Below, one piece after another: positions 54,301 through 61,968 of a stretch of 64,000 bases of DNA. The notes under the pieces were generated by a model. The model had not been told where the DNA came from. It saw nothing but the letters and a program-made list of their open reading frames with translations, and did not search any database. A program made the translations under genes and the position numbers. Source of the stretch: Planctomycetota bacterium (GTDB taxonomy: Bacteria > Planctomycetota > UBA1135 > UBA2386); the NCBI GenBank assembly GCA_947444055.1, contig CANEYR010000003.1, positions 57,380 to 121,379 on the forward strand. The letters are read 5' to 3'. Within the stretch, counting starts at the first letter, position 1; every line of letters begins with the position of its first letter.

Positions 54301-54855
54301 GAAGGGCTGATCGGCGAACGCGAACGCGTGTTTGACCTGGTGTTTGCCCCCGATGGTCAGCATCTCTACGTGGCATGTGAAGACCAGCACCTGCGCCGCA
54401 TCGACCTTGCTGCGGGGTTTGCCGTGCGGGAGCTGTTCGTTGGTCCGACGCCGGGGCGTCTCGTGCTGAGTCCCGACGGCGCGCAGCTGTTCTTCGCGGC
54501 CCAGTGGAGCGGGCGGGTCTTTCACTGCGACGCTCCCGGCCTGACGGCGGTGCATGCCGCGGCGGCGTATCACTCGAACCTAGTGGTTGCGTTCGAACGT
54601 CAGCCAGGTGGAGTGCTGGCGTTGACGGCCAGCAAAGACGGCACGGTTGCGGTGTTCGATCTCAGTCGCAACCAGCTGATCAGCGTGATCCACGCCGCTC
54701 CCTGTTCCCTGGTCGATGCCGGCTTCAGCCCGGACGGCAGCCAGATTGTGACGGCGGATGCGAATGGTGATGTGCGCATCTGGCCGGTGGATCCGTTGGC
54801 GGTGGCGCTGCGCTTCCGTCCCTGGCATGAGCGAGCCAGTTTGCGCGCGCGTTGA
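51349..54855 (+). CDS. Membrane Ser/Thr protein kinase with WD40 repeats
   Basis: A 1168-residue protein. Kinase domain about 78-355: Gly loop LGQGGQGEVWLAED (87-99), ATP-binding Lys109 in VALKVL, HRDIKPGN with catalytic Asp208, and DFG at 226-228. A membrane helix follows at about 371-393. Residues about 440-1165 are a WD40-like region of many units (VRIFDVASGRLLHTIG, ARIWDVARGVVHSTL, VRVHDAKTGLPLHTIK, VAVFDLSRNQLI, VRIWPVD) predicted to fold into two propellers outside the membrane. The layout is typical of planctomycete kinases. The gene overlaps the 141-residue gene upstream. Confidence 0.95.
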   Translation: MPQEREEPDELAEAAAVGDFVELWRADRKQGQSRSLHEYLQRFPGFERAIAREYLVQVEPSPTPSARLPPDEAAERFGPYRRIRLLGQGGQGEVWLAEDTRLVRSVALKVLSVAAASTPLARVERLRREAKMLARLAHRGICTIYEAELEGPRPYLAMQFIAGETLATVLTAMPGPRHRTEIAPWLQFFREAALALHAAHELGIVHRDIKPGNLMRTPSGAPVLLDFGFAHDLGSTSAALTQSGDMFGTLPYMAPEMLGGRASDHRVDVYALAVTMYETLAGERPFVGVTHAEMRRAIETGDAMRLDQRLSACASDLALVIATAMERDPVRRYATAAAFAEDLRRVHAGEPIVATPISRMIRLRRVLARHPVMATSIGLLAAGLLVALVLLAQLARERARLQTLRQAHLAQQVVAEQPGQALWTVTEAALAGHDPEINDVLYQALAACWEEHAMLFPVGASVGMTSQWIEVTRDDRYLVCGLDTGEVQVVDVVTGKVARSIRHAANGWTTVALGAEDALWTGGADGVVRCFDLATSECRRAWPLHAPAPIGDVAITHIAVAPDRQLVASCGSDGLVAVFDVAGGEPVRCLGHDGGVSFAAFDPAGKRLATLGGNHTRSRPGDKTVRIFDVASGRLLHTIGPYPERMHWLSWSHDGSRIAIAREEESPVEASLDAANVVGMVDLCDASIGKVVATVTNASPVHWVAFAPGDAQIVLASAAGLNVHDVQTLACVASHANFHDRSVFRGEFSDDGTRLAVIAWDDTARIYDTNTWQHERTFQGVLTRSRGLCWNHSGSRLYTVGGAVQSWYATERPFLPVFRSGKGQVASAEFSPDGSRVLAAGADGEARIWDVARGVVHSTLHAAVPLRAARYSPSGEHILLLAQDAPVQLANEHSILRPLGETPAVDGWFLADGRIVLAGRDGAVRVHDAKTGLPLHTIKCHDGPIVRGTLNPQRPWLATGGRDRSFCIVDLDTGRVLNPRWQWPEGLIGERERVFDLVFAPDGQHLYVACEDQHLRRIDLAAGFAVRELFVGPTPGRLVLSPDGAQLFFAAQWSGRVFHCDAPGLTAVHAAAAYHSNLVVAFERQPGGVLALTASKDGTVAVFDLSRNQLISVIHAAPCSLVDAGFSPDGSQIVTADANGDVRIWPVDPLAVALRFRPWHERASLRAR

Positions 54856-54860
54856 GCCGT

Positions 54861-54903
54861 CAGCGCCGAGAACTGTCGCGGCACGCGACAGTTCTCGGCG
54901 CTG
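54861..54903 (+). repeat. Perfect 20-bp inverted repeat after the kinase gene
   Basis: Two perfect 20-nt arms (54861-54880 and 54884-54903) separated by only 3 nt, starting 6 nt after the kinase stop. It makes a very stable hairpin but lacks a following T-run. It could be a transcription barrier, an mRNA 3'-end protector or a mobile palindromic repeat. The arms contain CGAGAACTGTCGCG, not noticed elsewhere in the window. Confidence 0.6.
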
Positions 54904-54960
54904 CAGCTCTTCGCGCAGCCGCCACCTCGGCGTCCGGCGCTGCGCGCCGACCGCCTTCGG

Positions 54961-55533
54961 TTGCGGATTCTCCGCGTTAGGTCCATGCGGCGGTGGATCG
55001 TGCCGCAGGTGGAGGCGGTGCGTCCGGTAGGCAAATCGGTCGGCGTTGCGCGCGCGACCGGCGACTTCAACGGCGACGGGCGGCCGGACATCATGAGCTT
55101 GGTGGGAACCGCGCTCGTGCTCCAACTGCAGCAGCCAGGCGGGACGTTCCTCGTCAGTGCAACCGGGTTCGGGATGTCGCAGTGGCACGAGCCGTTCGTC
55201 GTGGATGCCAACCAGGACGGCCGACTCGACGTCGTCTTGCTCGCGACGCAAACGACCAGTGCAGGCACGGGGTTTTTGTTGACGGCGGTGCTCCCACACG
55301 CGGTGCCGCAGGTGTGGCCGATCGGCATCGGCACCCCTGGATGCCGCGGTCACATCCCATTGAGTGCGAACGCCGACCCTACGGCGGGCCTGGCGACCTT
55401 CGGCATCACCGCGACGAACACTCCCACTTCGGCGCCGGGGATTCTGCTCGCCTCCTCGCAATCGGGCTTCCCTCAGTTCCCCATTCCCGAACAGTGGTTC
55501 AACCTCGGGTTCACGCTCCACGGCTGCTCCTAA
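54961..55533 (+). pseudogene. 5'-truncated FG-GAP protein remnant
   Basis: A 190-residue frame with two FG-GAP-type loops (DFNGDGRPDIMS, DANQDGRLDVVL) and a C-terminal beta region (GIGTPGCRGHIPLS) but no signal peptide and fewer blades than the full-length relatives at 14949 and 48807. It begins after a strong inverted repeat. It looks like the 3' end of a surface-protein gene that lost its 5' part; alternatively a short intracellular form. Confidence 0.5.
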
Positions 55534-55612
55534 ACGTCAGCTCTGACTTCCGATCGTCGGTGCGGCGAACGCGAGGAGCTTTCCTTTCCCATCAACCTGC
55601 CGCCGTCGTCGA

Positions 55613-56611
55613 TCAGACGGCGAACACTTCGGCGAGACTCTTGGCGTCGAGGATGCGATCGGTCCAGAGGTCGAGTTCGGGCAGGGTGGCCGACTTCAGG
55701 CGCTGCATCGAGTCCGCGGGCAGCGGGCCGAAGCGCTTCTGCAGCTGACGGATGAGCCCTTCCACGCGGCCTTCCGTGCGCCCTTCCGTGCGCCCTTCTG
55801 TGCGCCCTTCAGCGCGGCCTTGGATGCGTCCTTCGAGACGCAGTTTTTGTCCGGTAGTCATTCGCGAGCCTTCGGTTTGTTTGAGGTGGTTGGCAAAGGC
55901 CATGTGCAGTTGCTCCTCGGTGATGTCGGTCGTGTCGAGAAGATACCAGCCGATGGCGTCGAGTGCGTCTATGGGCAATACGGGGCCGACCTCCGCCTCG
56001 ACATGGCGCAGCAGATCGCCCCACCGGTCGATGGCGGCGAGCACTTCGTCGACGGTGAAGCGGGACAGCGACTTGAGGCAGAGGTGGGTGAGTTGGGCAA
56101 AGGCCGTGAAGTCAGGGCGGCGAAGTTCGAACTCGCTGCTTTGGGGTAGGTCGTCGACCAGCAGTTTGAGTTGCGGCTCGTAGGCGGCAAACGCAGCCGC
56201 CGTGTCCGGGTCCAGGTCCGTGGCAGGTGGCTGCAGGTCCAGGGGCGCGGCGCCGTGGTAGAGCACGATCGGCACGATGAGCGGGTCATGGCTGCCGTCC
56301 GCGCGCCGCATGACGTGGCGGATGTGCACGACGTAGCGCAGAACTTGGGCAGTCAGCCGTGGGTCCTGACCGCTCTTGTGCTCGATGACAAAGATGACGA
56401 TGGCGTCGCTGTTGATCAGGTTGGCGACGAAGACGAGGTCGGCGATGTGCGAGCGCAGGCGCAGGCCGGGCAAGCGTTCGTTGGCGCGGGCGAAGGTGCT
56501 CCAGTCGACCTTGCGAGCCAGGCGAGTCGGCAGTACGGACCTCACCCATCCCACGGCATGCGCGGGGTGGCGAAAGACGAAGTGGAACAGTCGGTCATGG
56601 GGTGATTGCAC
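55613..56611 (-). CDS. Rpn-family recombination-promoting nuclease
   Basis: A 332-residue protein of the Rpn/transposase_31 (PD-(D/E)XK) family. The catalytic pattern lies at about 53-80: SHIADLVFVANL with Asp, then IFVIEHKSG with the Glu-x-Lys pair. The domain continues with HDPLIVPIVLYHGAAP and a helical middle. The C-terminus has repeated EGRTEGR units encoded by 12-nt DNA repeats, usual in this family. E. coli RpnA-type proteins are DNA nucleases that promote RecA-independent recombination. The start is GTG 56611, with GGAGG 5 nt upstream, unusually strong for this window. Start codons further upstream extend into non-matching sequence. Confidence 0.85.
   Translation of the reverse strand: MQSPHDRLFHFVFRHPAHAVGWVRSVLPTRLARKVDWSTFARANERLPGLRLRSHIADLVFVANLINSDAIVIFVIEHKSGQDPRLTAQVLRYVVHIRHVMRRADGSHDPLIVPIVLYHGAAPLDLQPPATDLDPDTAAAFAAYEPQLKLLVDDLPQSSEFELRRPDFTAFAQLTHLCLKSLSRFTVDEVLAAIDRWGDLLRHVEAEVGPVLPIDALDAIGWYLLDTTDITEEQLHMAFANHLKQTEGSRMTTGQKLRLEGRIQGRAEGRTEGRTEGRTEGRVEGLIRQLQKRFGPLPADSMQRLKSATLPELDLWTDRILDAKSLAEVFAV
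55759..55842 (-). repeat. 12-nt tandem repeat encoding EGRT units
   Basis: Seven 12-nt units, 55759-55842. Units two and three (55771-55794) are identical, and others differ by one to five bases. They encode the EGR[TAV] repeats near the C-terminus of the Rpn protein; changes in copy number keep the reading frame. Confidence 0.75.
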
Positions 56612-56727
56612 GGTTGCCTCCGTGCAAGTGGATTGGCGAGGTGCAATTCGTGCAGAAATCTCGGCAAAACGTCGCGGCGCCTCGCGGGAACTTGCTGCGG
56701 GCGGGTTGCTGTTCGTGAGGTGCGCCG

Positions 56728-57309
56728 TCAATCGTCGGCGAGCAGTCCGAGCGGTGCGGCCCAGGTTTGCATGCTGGCGCGCAGACGTTGCCAACGCTTC
56801 GCGGTGGTGGGGGCACCTTCGCCGAGTCGAACCGCGGCTTCCGCGAGTGGCATGCCTTCGAGGCCGCAGTGCAGCACCGTTTGCAGGTCGACTGGATCGA
56901 GTTCATGCAGGCGCGCGACGAAGCGCTGCACGTCCTCGTTCTTGGTCAGTCGTCGGCTGATGGTGGTGATCTCGAGCGGCACTTGGTCGAGGGCGAACAG
57001 GCGCGTGGTGCTGCCGTGCGCGCCCTGCTCCGGCCGGACCCGTTGCAGCCGTCGGCGCACTTCGAGCAGCACGTTCTTCGCCACGGTGAACAGCCAGGCG
57101 CGGAAGGTGGAATGCGTCGAGTCGAACCGATCGAAGATTTGCAGCGCGCGCAGCCAGACCTCTTGGGTCAGATCCTCTGGCGCCACGTGGGCGCGGTCGC
57201 CGCTGCTGAGTCGAGTGCAGGCCCAGGCGTGAAGGGCGGGGGCTAAGGGCGGATAGAGCTGGTCGAGTCGCCGGTCTGGTTGGCTTGCCGCGGCGGCCAT
57301 GCGAGGCAT
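56728..57309 (-). CDS. ECF RNA polymerase sigma factor
   Basis: A 193-residue sigma factor. Region 2 spans about 20-90: LAPALHAWACTRLSS, VAPEDLTQEVWLRALQIFDRF and STFRAWLFTVAKNVLLEVRRRLQ. Region 4 spans about 125-185: RRLTKNEDVQRFVARLHELD, VDLQTVLHCGLEGMPLAEAAVRLGEG and ATTAKRWQRLRASM-like HTH. ATG 57309 or 57300 could be the start. It lies downstream of two paralogous membrane genes, 160 nt away, and upstream of the Rpn gene; no anti-sigma candidate overlaps it. Confidence 0.88.
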   Translation of the reverse strand: MPRMAAAASQPDRRLDQLYPPLAPALHAWACTRLSSGDRAHVAPEDLTQEVWLRALQIFDRFDSTHSTFRAWLFTVAKNVLLEVRRRLQRVRPEQGAHGSTTRLFALDQVPLEITTISRRLTKNEDVQRFVARLHELDPVDLQTVLHCGLEGMPLAEAAVRLGEGAPTTAKRWQRLRASMQTWAAPLGLLADD

Positions 57310-57470
57310 CTTGGCCGGTCGCGGGCGTGCGGGGAAGGCGGGGCGGGCAGGATCGCGCGGGGGCGGCAGTTTCTTGTCGAATCGAGGGGCGTGCTGGTCA
57401 CGAGAGAAGTTGGGCCGCGGCTGCCATCAATCGCTCGGGTGCCGTTGGGTCGGCGCGACGCCGTCGCTAG

Positions 57471-58109
57471 CTACCGAAACAGCCTGACCAAGTGTTCGAG
57501 CAACACCAGATACGCGTTTTGCTCAAGCGCTTCGGGCCGCAAGAACTGCACCGCAAAGCCCTCGGTGCCGCGAAACGGCCGCAGCACCCAAGCGAGCTGC
57601 ACGGCGGCAAACACGTAGAGCACGAGCCAACCGCGCAGGGCCAGTCGGTGCCGAGGGTCGCGCGCGATCAGCGGTCGGTAGTGGCGCGACAGCACTTGCT
57701 GTGCTGCCCACGTCGCCAGCGCGAACACGAGGCCATCGAGCAGCGTCAGTGCGTACGGGTCCATCACCGTCAGCGACATCCAGACGACCCCTGGGGCCAG
57801 GGCGCCAAGGGCGAGGCCAAGCACGGCTTGCGCGGCAAGCAGTCCGCGGCATGCAGCGGGGAAGTCATCGCGCAGACCGAGCACTGTGTTGACGACGAAG
57901 AAACTCGGCAAGCACAGCACGGTGGTCAGGGCCAGCAGCAGCGGCACCTTGATGCCAGCAAACACGGCCATCGCGGGTTCGCCCGAGGTTGCCCCGAGAG
58001 CCAGTCCAAGCACGCCGCTGCCAGTGAGCCCGAGCACGAGGCAATCGCGCCGACTCGGCGTGACGTCGGTGTCGCCGCGCAACAGCCGTTCTGCTGCTTG
58101 TGCGATCAT
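57471..58109 (-). CDS. Membrane protein, paralogue of the upstream gene
   Basis: A 212-residue membrane protein with about six hydrophobic helices. Blocks shared with the preceding gene are IKVPLLLALTTVLCLPSFFV (versus CKVPLLFLLTLLVTFPSLYV) and AWVLRPFRG (versus GWLLRPFLG) before a charged tail. I do not know the family. The start ATG overlaps the stop of its paralogue (ATGA), so both are one unit and may form a heteromer. No active site is visible. Confidence 0.7.
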   Translation of the reverse strand: MIAQAAERLLRGDTDVTPSRRDCLVLGLTGSGVLGLALGATSGEPAMAVFAGIKVPLLLALTTVLCLPSFFVVNTVLGLRDDFPAACRGLLAAQAVLGLALGALAPGVVWMSLTVMDPYALTLLDGLVFALATWAAQQVLSRHYRPLIARDPRHRLALRGWLVLYVFAAVQLAWVLRPFRGTEGFAVQFLRPEALEQNAYLVLLEHLVRLFR

Positions 58110-58897
58110 CGGCCGAGCAAGCTGGCGATCGCGCGCATCACGCCAACGAACACGTTGTCCTCACGCGGCCGAAACAACGTGAAGGCGAGGTCGGGGGCGC
58201 CAAGGAACGGCCGCAGCAACCAGCCCATCTGCGCACCCACGACGCCGTAGACGAGGCACCACACCCGCAGCACGCGCCGCGCTTGTTCGCCATGGCGCGG
58301 CGAGCGCGGGATTTGCAGCGATGGCGGTCCCTGCATTTCCGGTTGGTCGCCGGGAAACGGGGGCAGCGTTGCTTCGGCATGTGCGAACATGCTGTGCGTG
58401 GCGCGTCGCAGCACCATGAAGCCGAGCAGGCCACCGACGGCGAAGAACGCGACGTTCAGCAGCAGCATGAACGCATAGCTCTTCGTGCTGGCGGCGAAGA
58501 AGGCGAACACCGGCGCCAAGCTTGCGAGCACCGCGAGATGCACCAGGATCGCCAACAACAACAGGCGCAGCGTGCTGCGGAAGTCGAGCGGTAGGCGCTG
58601 CAGGGCGGCGAACACGTAGAGCGATGGGAAGGTCACGAGCAGCGTCAGCAGAAACAGCAGCGGCACCTTGCACGCACAGGCCAGCACTTGCAGGAAGGCT
58701 TGGTCGGCGCCGCCGAACAGCGAGTAGCTGCCGAGACCAATGCCGTAGAGGCCGCCGAGCAAGAGGCCGAGCCAGATCAGGCGCGGCACCGGCGCGTCGA
58801 TGCAGCCTCTCGTCAGTTGCGCGGGTTTGAGGAAGGTGCCGCGAAGAACGCGATCGAGCGTGGCGAGCAGGGATTCCTTCGCGGGCGTGTCGACCAT
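58106..58897 (-). CDS. Membrane protein, first of two paralogues
   Basis: A 263-residue membrane protein with about six helices and a cytoplasmic insertion (about 190-225) rich in Pro and Arg. See the entry for the overlapping gene for the shared blocks. It is divergent from the octaheme cytochrome gene, with about 90 nt between starts. ATG 58897 is chosen as the first codon near the predicted amphipathic N-terminus; ATG 58927 is possible. Function unknown. Confidence 0.7.
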   Translation of the reverse strand: MVDTPAKESLLATLDRVLRGTFLKPAQLTRGCIDAPVPRLIWLGLLLGGLYGIGLGSYSLFGGADQAFLQVLACACKVPLLFLLTLLVTFPSLYVFAALQRLPLDFRSTLRLLLLAILVHLAVLASLAPVFAFFAASTKSYAFMLLLNVAFFAVGGLLGFMVLRRATHSMFAHAEATLPPFPGDQPEMQGPPSLQIPRSPRHGEQARRVLRVWCLVYGVVGAQMGWLLRPFLGAPDLAFTLFRPREDNVFVGVMRAIASLLGR

Positions 58898-58987
58898 GCC
58901 GGGAAGGGTAACCGCTTTGCACGGCAAAGCAAAGGGACCGCAGCGTGAGTGCGCGGGAGCCGTCGCGCGCTACATTGCCCGCCCCGC

Positions 58988-60826
58988 ATGCTGGCGCTTC
59001 GCATCGCACTTGCCGCCGTCGTCCTCTTCGTAGTGGCGTTGGGGTTTCGCCGTGGGGACCAAGCCCCGCCGAGTTCGCGGCCGTTGGTCGAACCGACCGA
59101 TGGCTACGTCGGTTCGGGCACGTGTCGCTCCTGCCATCCCGCCGAGCACGCGTCGTGGCACGAGTCGTTCCATCGCTCGATGACGCAGGTGGCGTCGCGG
59201 GCCTCGCTGGTGCCGCAGTTCGAGCGCTTGCAGCTAGATTGGTTTGGCCAGCCGGTCGTGCTTGAGTGGCGCGGCGAGACGCTGTGGGTGACGTTCGAAC
59301 GTGGGGGGCGCCAGCCAGGCCACGTCGAGCGCCCGGTTGAGCAATTGACCGGATCGCATCACTTGCAGGTGCTTTGGTACTCGACTGGCAACCAGCGAGA
59401 ACTGGCGCCGGTGCCGATGTGCTTCAAGCTAGAGGAACGGCTTTGGCTGCCGTTGACCGCGGTGTTCGTGTTGCCGCCAGAGGTGCGCGATCCACCGGAG
59501 CCCGGCGCTTGGAGCCAGAGTTGCTCGATGTGCCACGCGACGCAGACGCGACCGCGGCTCGACATCGATCGCAACGACACGCACGTGGGCGAACTCGGGA
59601 TTGCCTGCGAGGCGTGCCACGGTCCGGGCGGCAAGCATGTCGCCGCCAACCAGAATCCTCTGCGGCGCTATGCGCATCGAATGGCCGCGAGCGATGCGAC
59701 GACGGTCAATCCCGACACCCAGTTGCCGGTGCGGTCCGCGCAGGTGTGTGGCCAATGCCACGCGGTGTCCATCTTGCGGCAGGCGCACTTCGAGTCATGG
59801 CGGGAGAGCGGCTCGCCGTTCCGTCCCGGTGGCGACCTGCACGCGTCGCACTTGGTGATCGGGGCGCAAGATGGCGAAGCCGTGGAATTGCGGCGTGAGC
59901 TGCAGAAGAACCCAGCGTTCTTCGCGAGTTCGTTTTGGCCCGATGGGCAAGTGCGGTTGGCGGGCCGCGAGTTCAGCGGCTTGCGGCAATCGCCGTGTTA
60001 CACGCACGGCGATGTGCAGCGGCAAATGGACTGCACGTCGTGCCATGCGATGCATCACGGCAAAGACGGCGAGGCGGCGGCGTGGCGCGACGACCAGTTG
60101 CGTCCCGGCATGCGGGGCAACGCGGCGTGCACCCAATGCCACGCACAGATGGCGACGCCGGCTGGGCTCGCGGCGCATACGCACCACGGGCCCGACTCGA
60201 TCGGCAGCAACTGCTACGACTGCCACATGAGCCACACAGTGGTGGGGCTGATGAAGGCCTCGCGCAGCCACCAGATCACCAGTCCGAGTGTGCAGAGCGA
60301 ACTGGCGACCGGACGGCCGAACGCGTGCAACCAGTGCCATCTCGATCGCACGTTGGCGTGGACTGCCGAGCACTTGCAGACGAAGTGGGGCATCGCGGCG
60401 CCGGCGCTCGATGCCGAGCAGCAGACGATCGCGGCATCGATGCAGTGGTTGCTCGCGGGCGATGCCGGGCAGCGCATGTTGGCGGCGTGGTCGTTCGGTT
60501 GGCAGCCGGCGCAGCAAACGGCGGGAACGGATTGGATGGCGCCGTTCCTCGCGCGCCTGCTCGACGATCCGTACTACGTGGTGCGGTTCAATGCGGCGCG
60601 TTCGTTGCGTTCGCTGTCGGCATCGGAGGCGTTGGCGAGCTACGACTTCCTGGCGGGGGCGACGGCCGCGCGGGTGTTTGGCGAAGCGGTGCAGTCGGCG
60701 TGGTCGACGTCGTACCGCGGCGCCGCGCGGCCCGCGGTGTTGGTCGACGAACGCGGCGTCGTGGCAGAACCGTTCACTCGTCTCTACGCGCGCCGCAACA
60801 ACAAGCCCGTCTACCTGGCCGAATGA
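58988..60826 (+). CDS. Octaheme c-type cytochrome
   Basis: A 612-residue exported protein. After an N-terminal hydrophobic helix (MLALRIALAAVVLFVVALGF, signal or anchor) there are eight CxxCH haem motifs, starting at residues 46, 179, 207, 254, 349, 381, 409 and 447. The motifs, with many extra His residues for axial ligation, resemble cytochrome c554-like and NrfB-like multihaem proteins. The last about 140 residues carry HEAT-like helices (LARLLDDPYYVVRFNAARSL). Function could be periplasmic electron storage or nitrogen/sulfur-compound reduction; no partner oxidoreductase is nearby. The stop overlaps the acyltransferase start by ATGA. Confidence 0.9.
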   Translation: MLALRIALAAVVLFVVALGFRRGDQAPPSSRPLVEPTDGYVGSGTCRSCHPAEHASWHESFHRSMTQVASRASLVPQFERLQLDWFGQPVVLEWRGETLWVTFERGGRQPGHVERPVEQLTGSHHLQVLWYSTGNQRELAPVPMCFKLEERLWLPLTAVFVLPPEVRDPPEPGAWSQSCSMCHATQTRPRLDIDRNDTHVGELGIACEACHGPGGKHVAANQNPLRRYAHRMAASDATTVNPDTQLPVRSAQVCGQCHAVSILRQAHFESWRESGSPFRPGGDLHASHLVIGAQDGEAVELRRELQKNPAFFASSFWPDGQVRLAGREFSGLRQSPCYTHGDVQRQMDCTSCHAMHHGKDGEAAAWRDDQLRPGMRGNAACTQCHAQMATPAGLAAHTHHGPDSIGSNCYDCHMSHTVVGLMKASRSHQITSPSVQSELATGRPNACNQCHLDRTLAWTAEHLQTKWGIAAPALDAEQQTIAASMQWLLAGDAGQRMLAAWSFGWQPAQQTAGTDWMAPFLARLLDDPYYVVRFNAARSLRSLSASEALASYDFLAGATAARVFGEAVQSAWSTSYRGAARPAVLVDERGVVAEPFTRLYARRNNKPVYLAE

Positions 60827-61770
60827 ACGTGTCCTCTACGTCCGTGGCCCGACACCCAGACGCTCCGCAACGGGCCGGGATCAGCTGGCTGCGGTTGCTC
60901 GCGGCCTTTGGCATCGTCACGTTCCACTTGCACTTGCCGGGCGAGCACATTGGCTACGCGGGTCTGCCGGTGTTCACGATGCTGATGGCAGCGATGGCGG
61001 TGCGCTCGGCGCGCGGGCGATCGTGGCAAGAGTATTGCCGTGGTCGGTGGCGGCGCTTGCTGTTGCCGTGGCTGGTTTGGTCGGCGTTCTACGTGGCGCC
61101 CCAGTGCTACATGGCACAGCTAGTCGGCGCGCCGATGTGGTCGTGGTGGCAGTGGAACATGCTGCTCATTGGCACCTACGCACACTTGTGGTTCCTGCCG
61201 TTCGCGGCGATCGCGTCGATGGCGATTGGCCGCGCGCTGGCGGGGCGCGGCGCGCACGCGGCGCAGGGCTCGCTGCGAATGTGGGGTGCGGTTGGTTGTG
61301 CTTCGCTGGTCGGGGCGGAGTGGCTGCTGCAGTGGGAATGGCCGATGCCATTGGCGCAGTGGCTGGTCGTGTTGCCGGGGGTCTTCTTCGGCATGGCGGT
61401 CGCCACGGTGCCACTTGGGGCTCGGGATGGTGTGCGGCCGCTGGCGTGCCTGGCACTGACGATTGCATTGTTTTGCGCGGTGCTGGCAGTCGCCGGACTG
61501 CAAGCGACCGTCGTGCAGTACGTGATCGCGGCGCCGCTGGTTGCCGTGGCGTGGACGCTGCCGTGGTTCGCGGGTCGATGGGCAACGGCCGTGACGGCGA
61601 CGGCGTTCGGCGTCTACCTGTTCCACCCGTTCGTGCACATGGGGATCGCTTGGCTGGTGATGACCACCGGATGGCAGGTCAGCACGCCGGTGGGGTTCGC
61701 AGGCGTTATCGGTGGATCGATGGCGATGGCCGCGGCTCTGCGGTGCACGCGGCTGCGCGCGTTCCTCTGA
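60823..61770 (+). CDS. Acyltransferase 3 family membrane protein
   Basis: A 315-residue protein with about ten membrane helices, of the acyltransferase 3 (OafA/NodX/WecH) family: ISWLRLLAAFGIVTFHLHLP with the conserved His, WFLPFAAIASMAIGR (the WFLxxL-type block) and VYLFHPFVHMGIAWL near the C-terminus. Members transfer acetyl or acyl groups onto surface sugars or lipids. No SGNH domain is present, so the form is the simple one. It is translationally coupled to the octaheme cytochrome gene, an unusual pairing. Confidence 0.85.
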   Translation: MNVSSTSVARHPDAPQRAGISWLRLLAAFGIVTFHLHLPGEHIGYAGLPVFTMLMAAMAVRSARGRSWQEYCRGRWRRLLLPWLVWSAFYVAPQCYMAQLVGAPMWSWWQWNMLLIGTYAHLWFLPFAAIASMAIGRALAGRGAHAAQGSLRMWGAVGCASLVGAEWLLQWEWPMPLAQWLVVLPGVFFGMAVATVPLGARDGVRPLACLALTIALFCAVLAVAGLQATVVQYVIAAPLVAVAWTLPWFAGRWATAVTATAFGVYLFHPFVHMGIAWLVMTTGWQVSTPVGFAGVIGGSMAMAAALRCTRLRAFL

Positions 61771-61968
61771 CGGGAGAACGTTGGGTCAGTGCTTCCCGAT
61801 CGCAGCGGTCGGTGCTGGCGAGGGACCTGGATGCGCGACGGGCGTCATCGCCGCGTGGCGACCGAGGTCTTGGCGCCACACCATCTGCGTCGTGCTGTAC
61901 GAACCGTCGGCGTGGCGCCGGGACGGGGAAGCAGTAACCGAGTCGCCGAAGCGCTACGAATACGCGCC

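Noticed and set aside
54884..54903. Intrinsic terminator
   Set aside because: There is no T-run after the stem, so the classical type is not supported.
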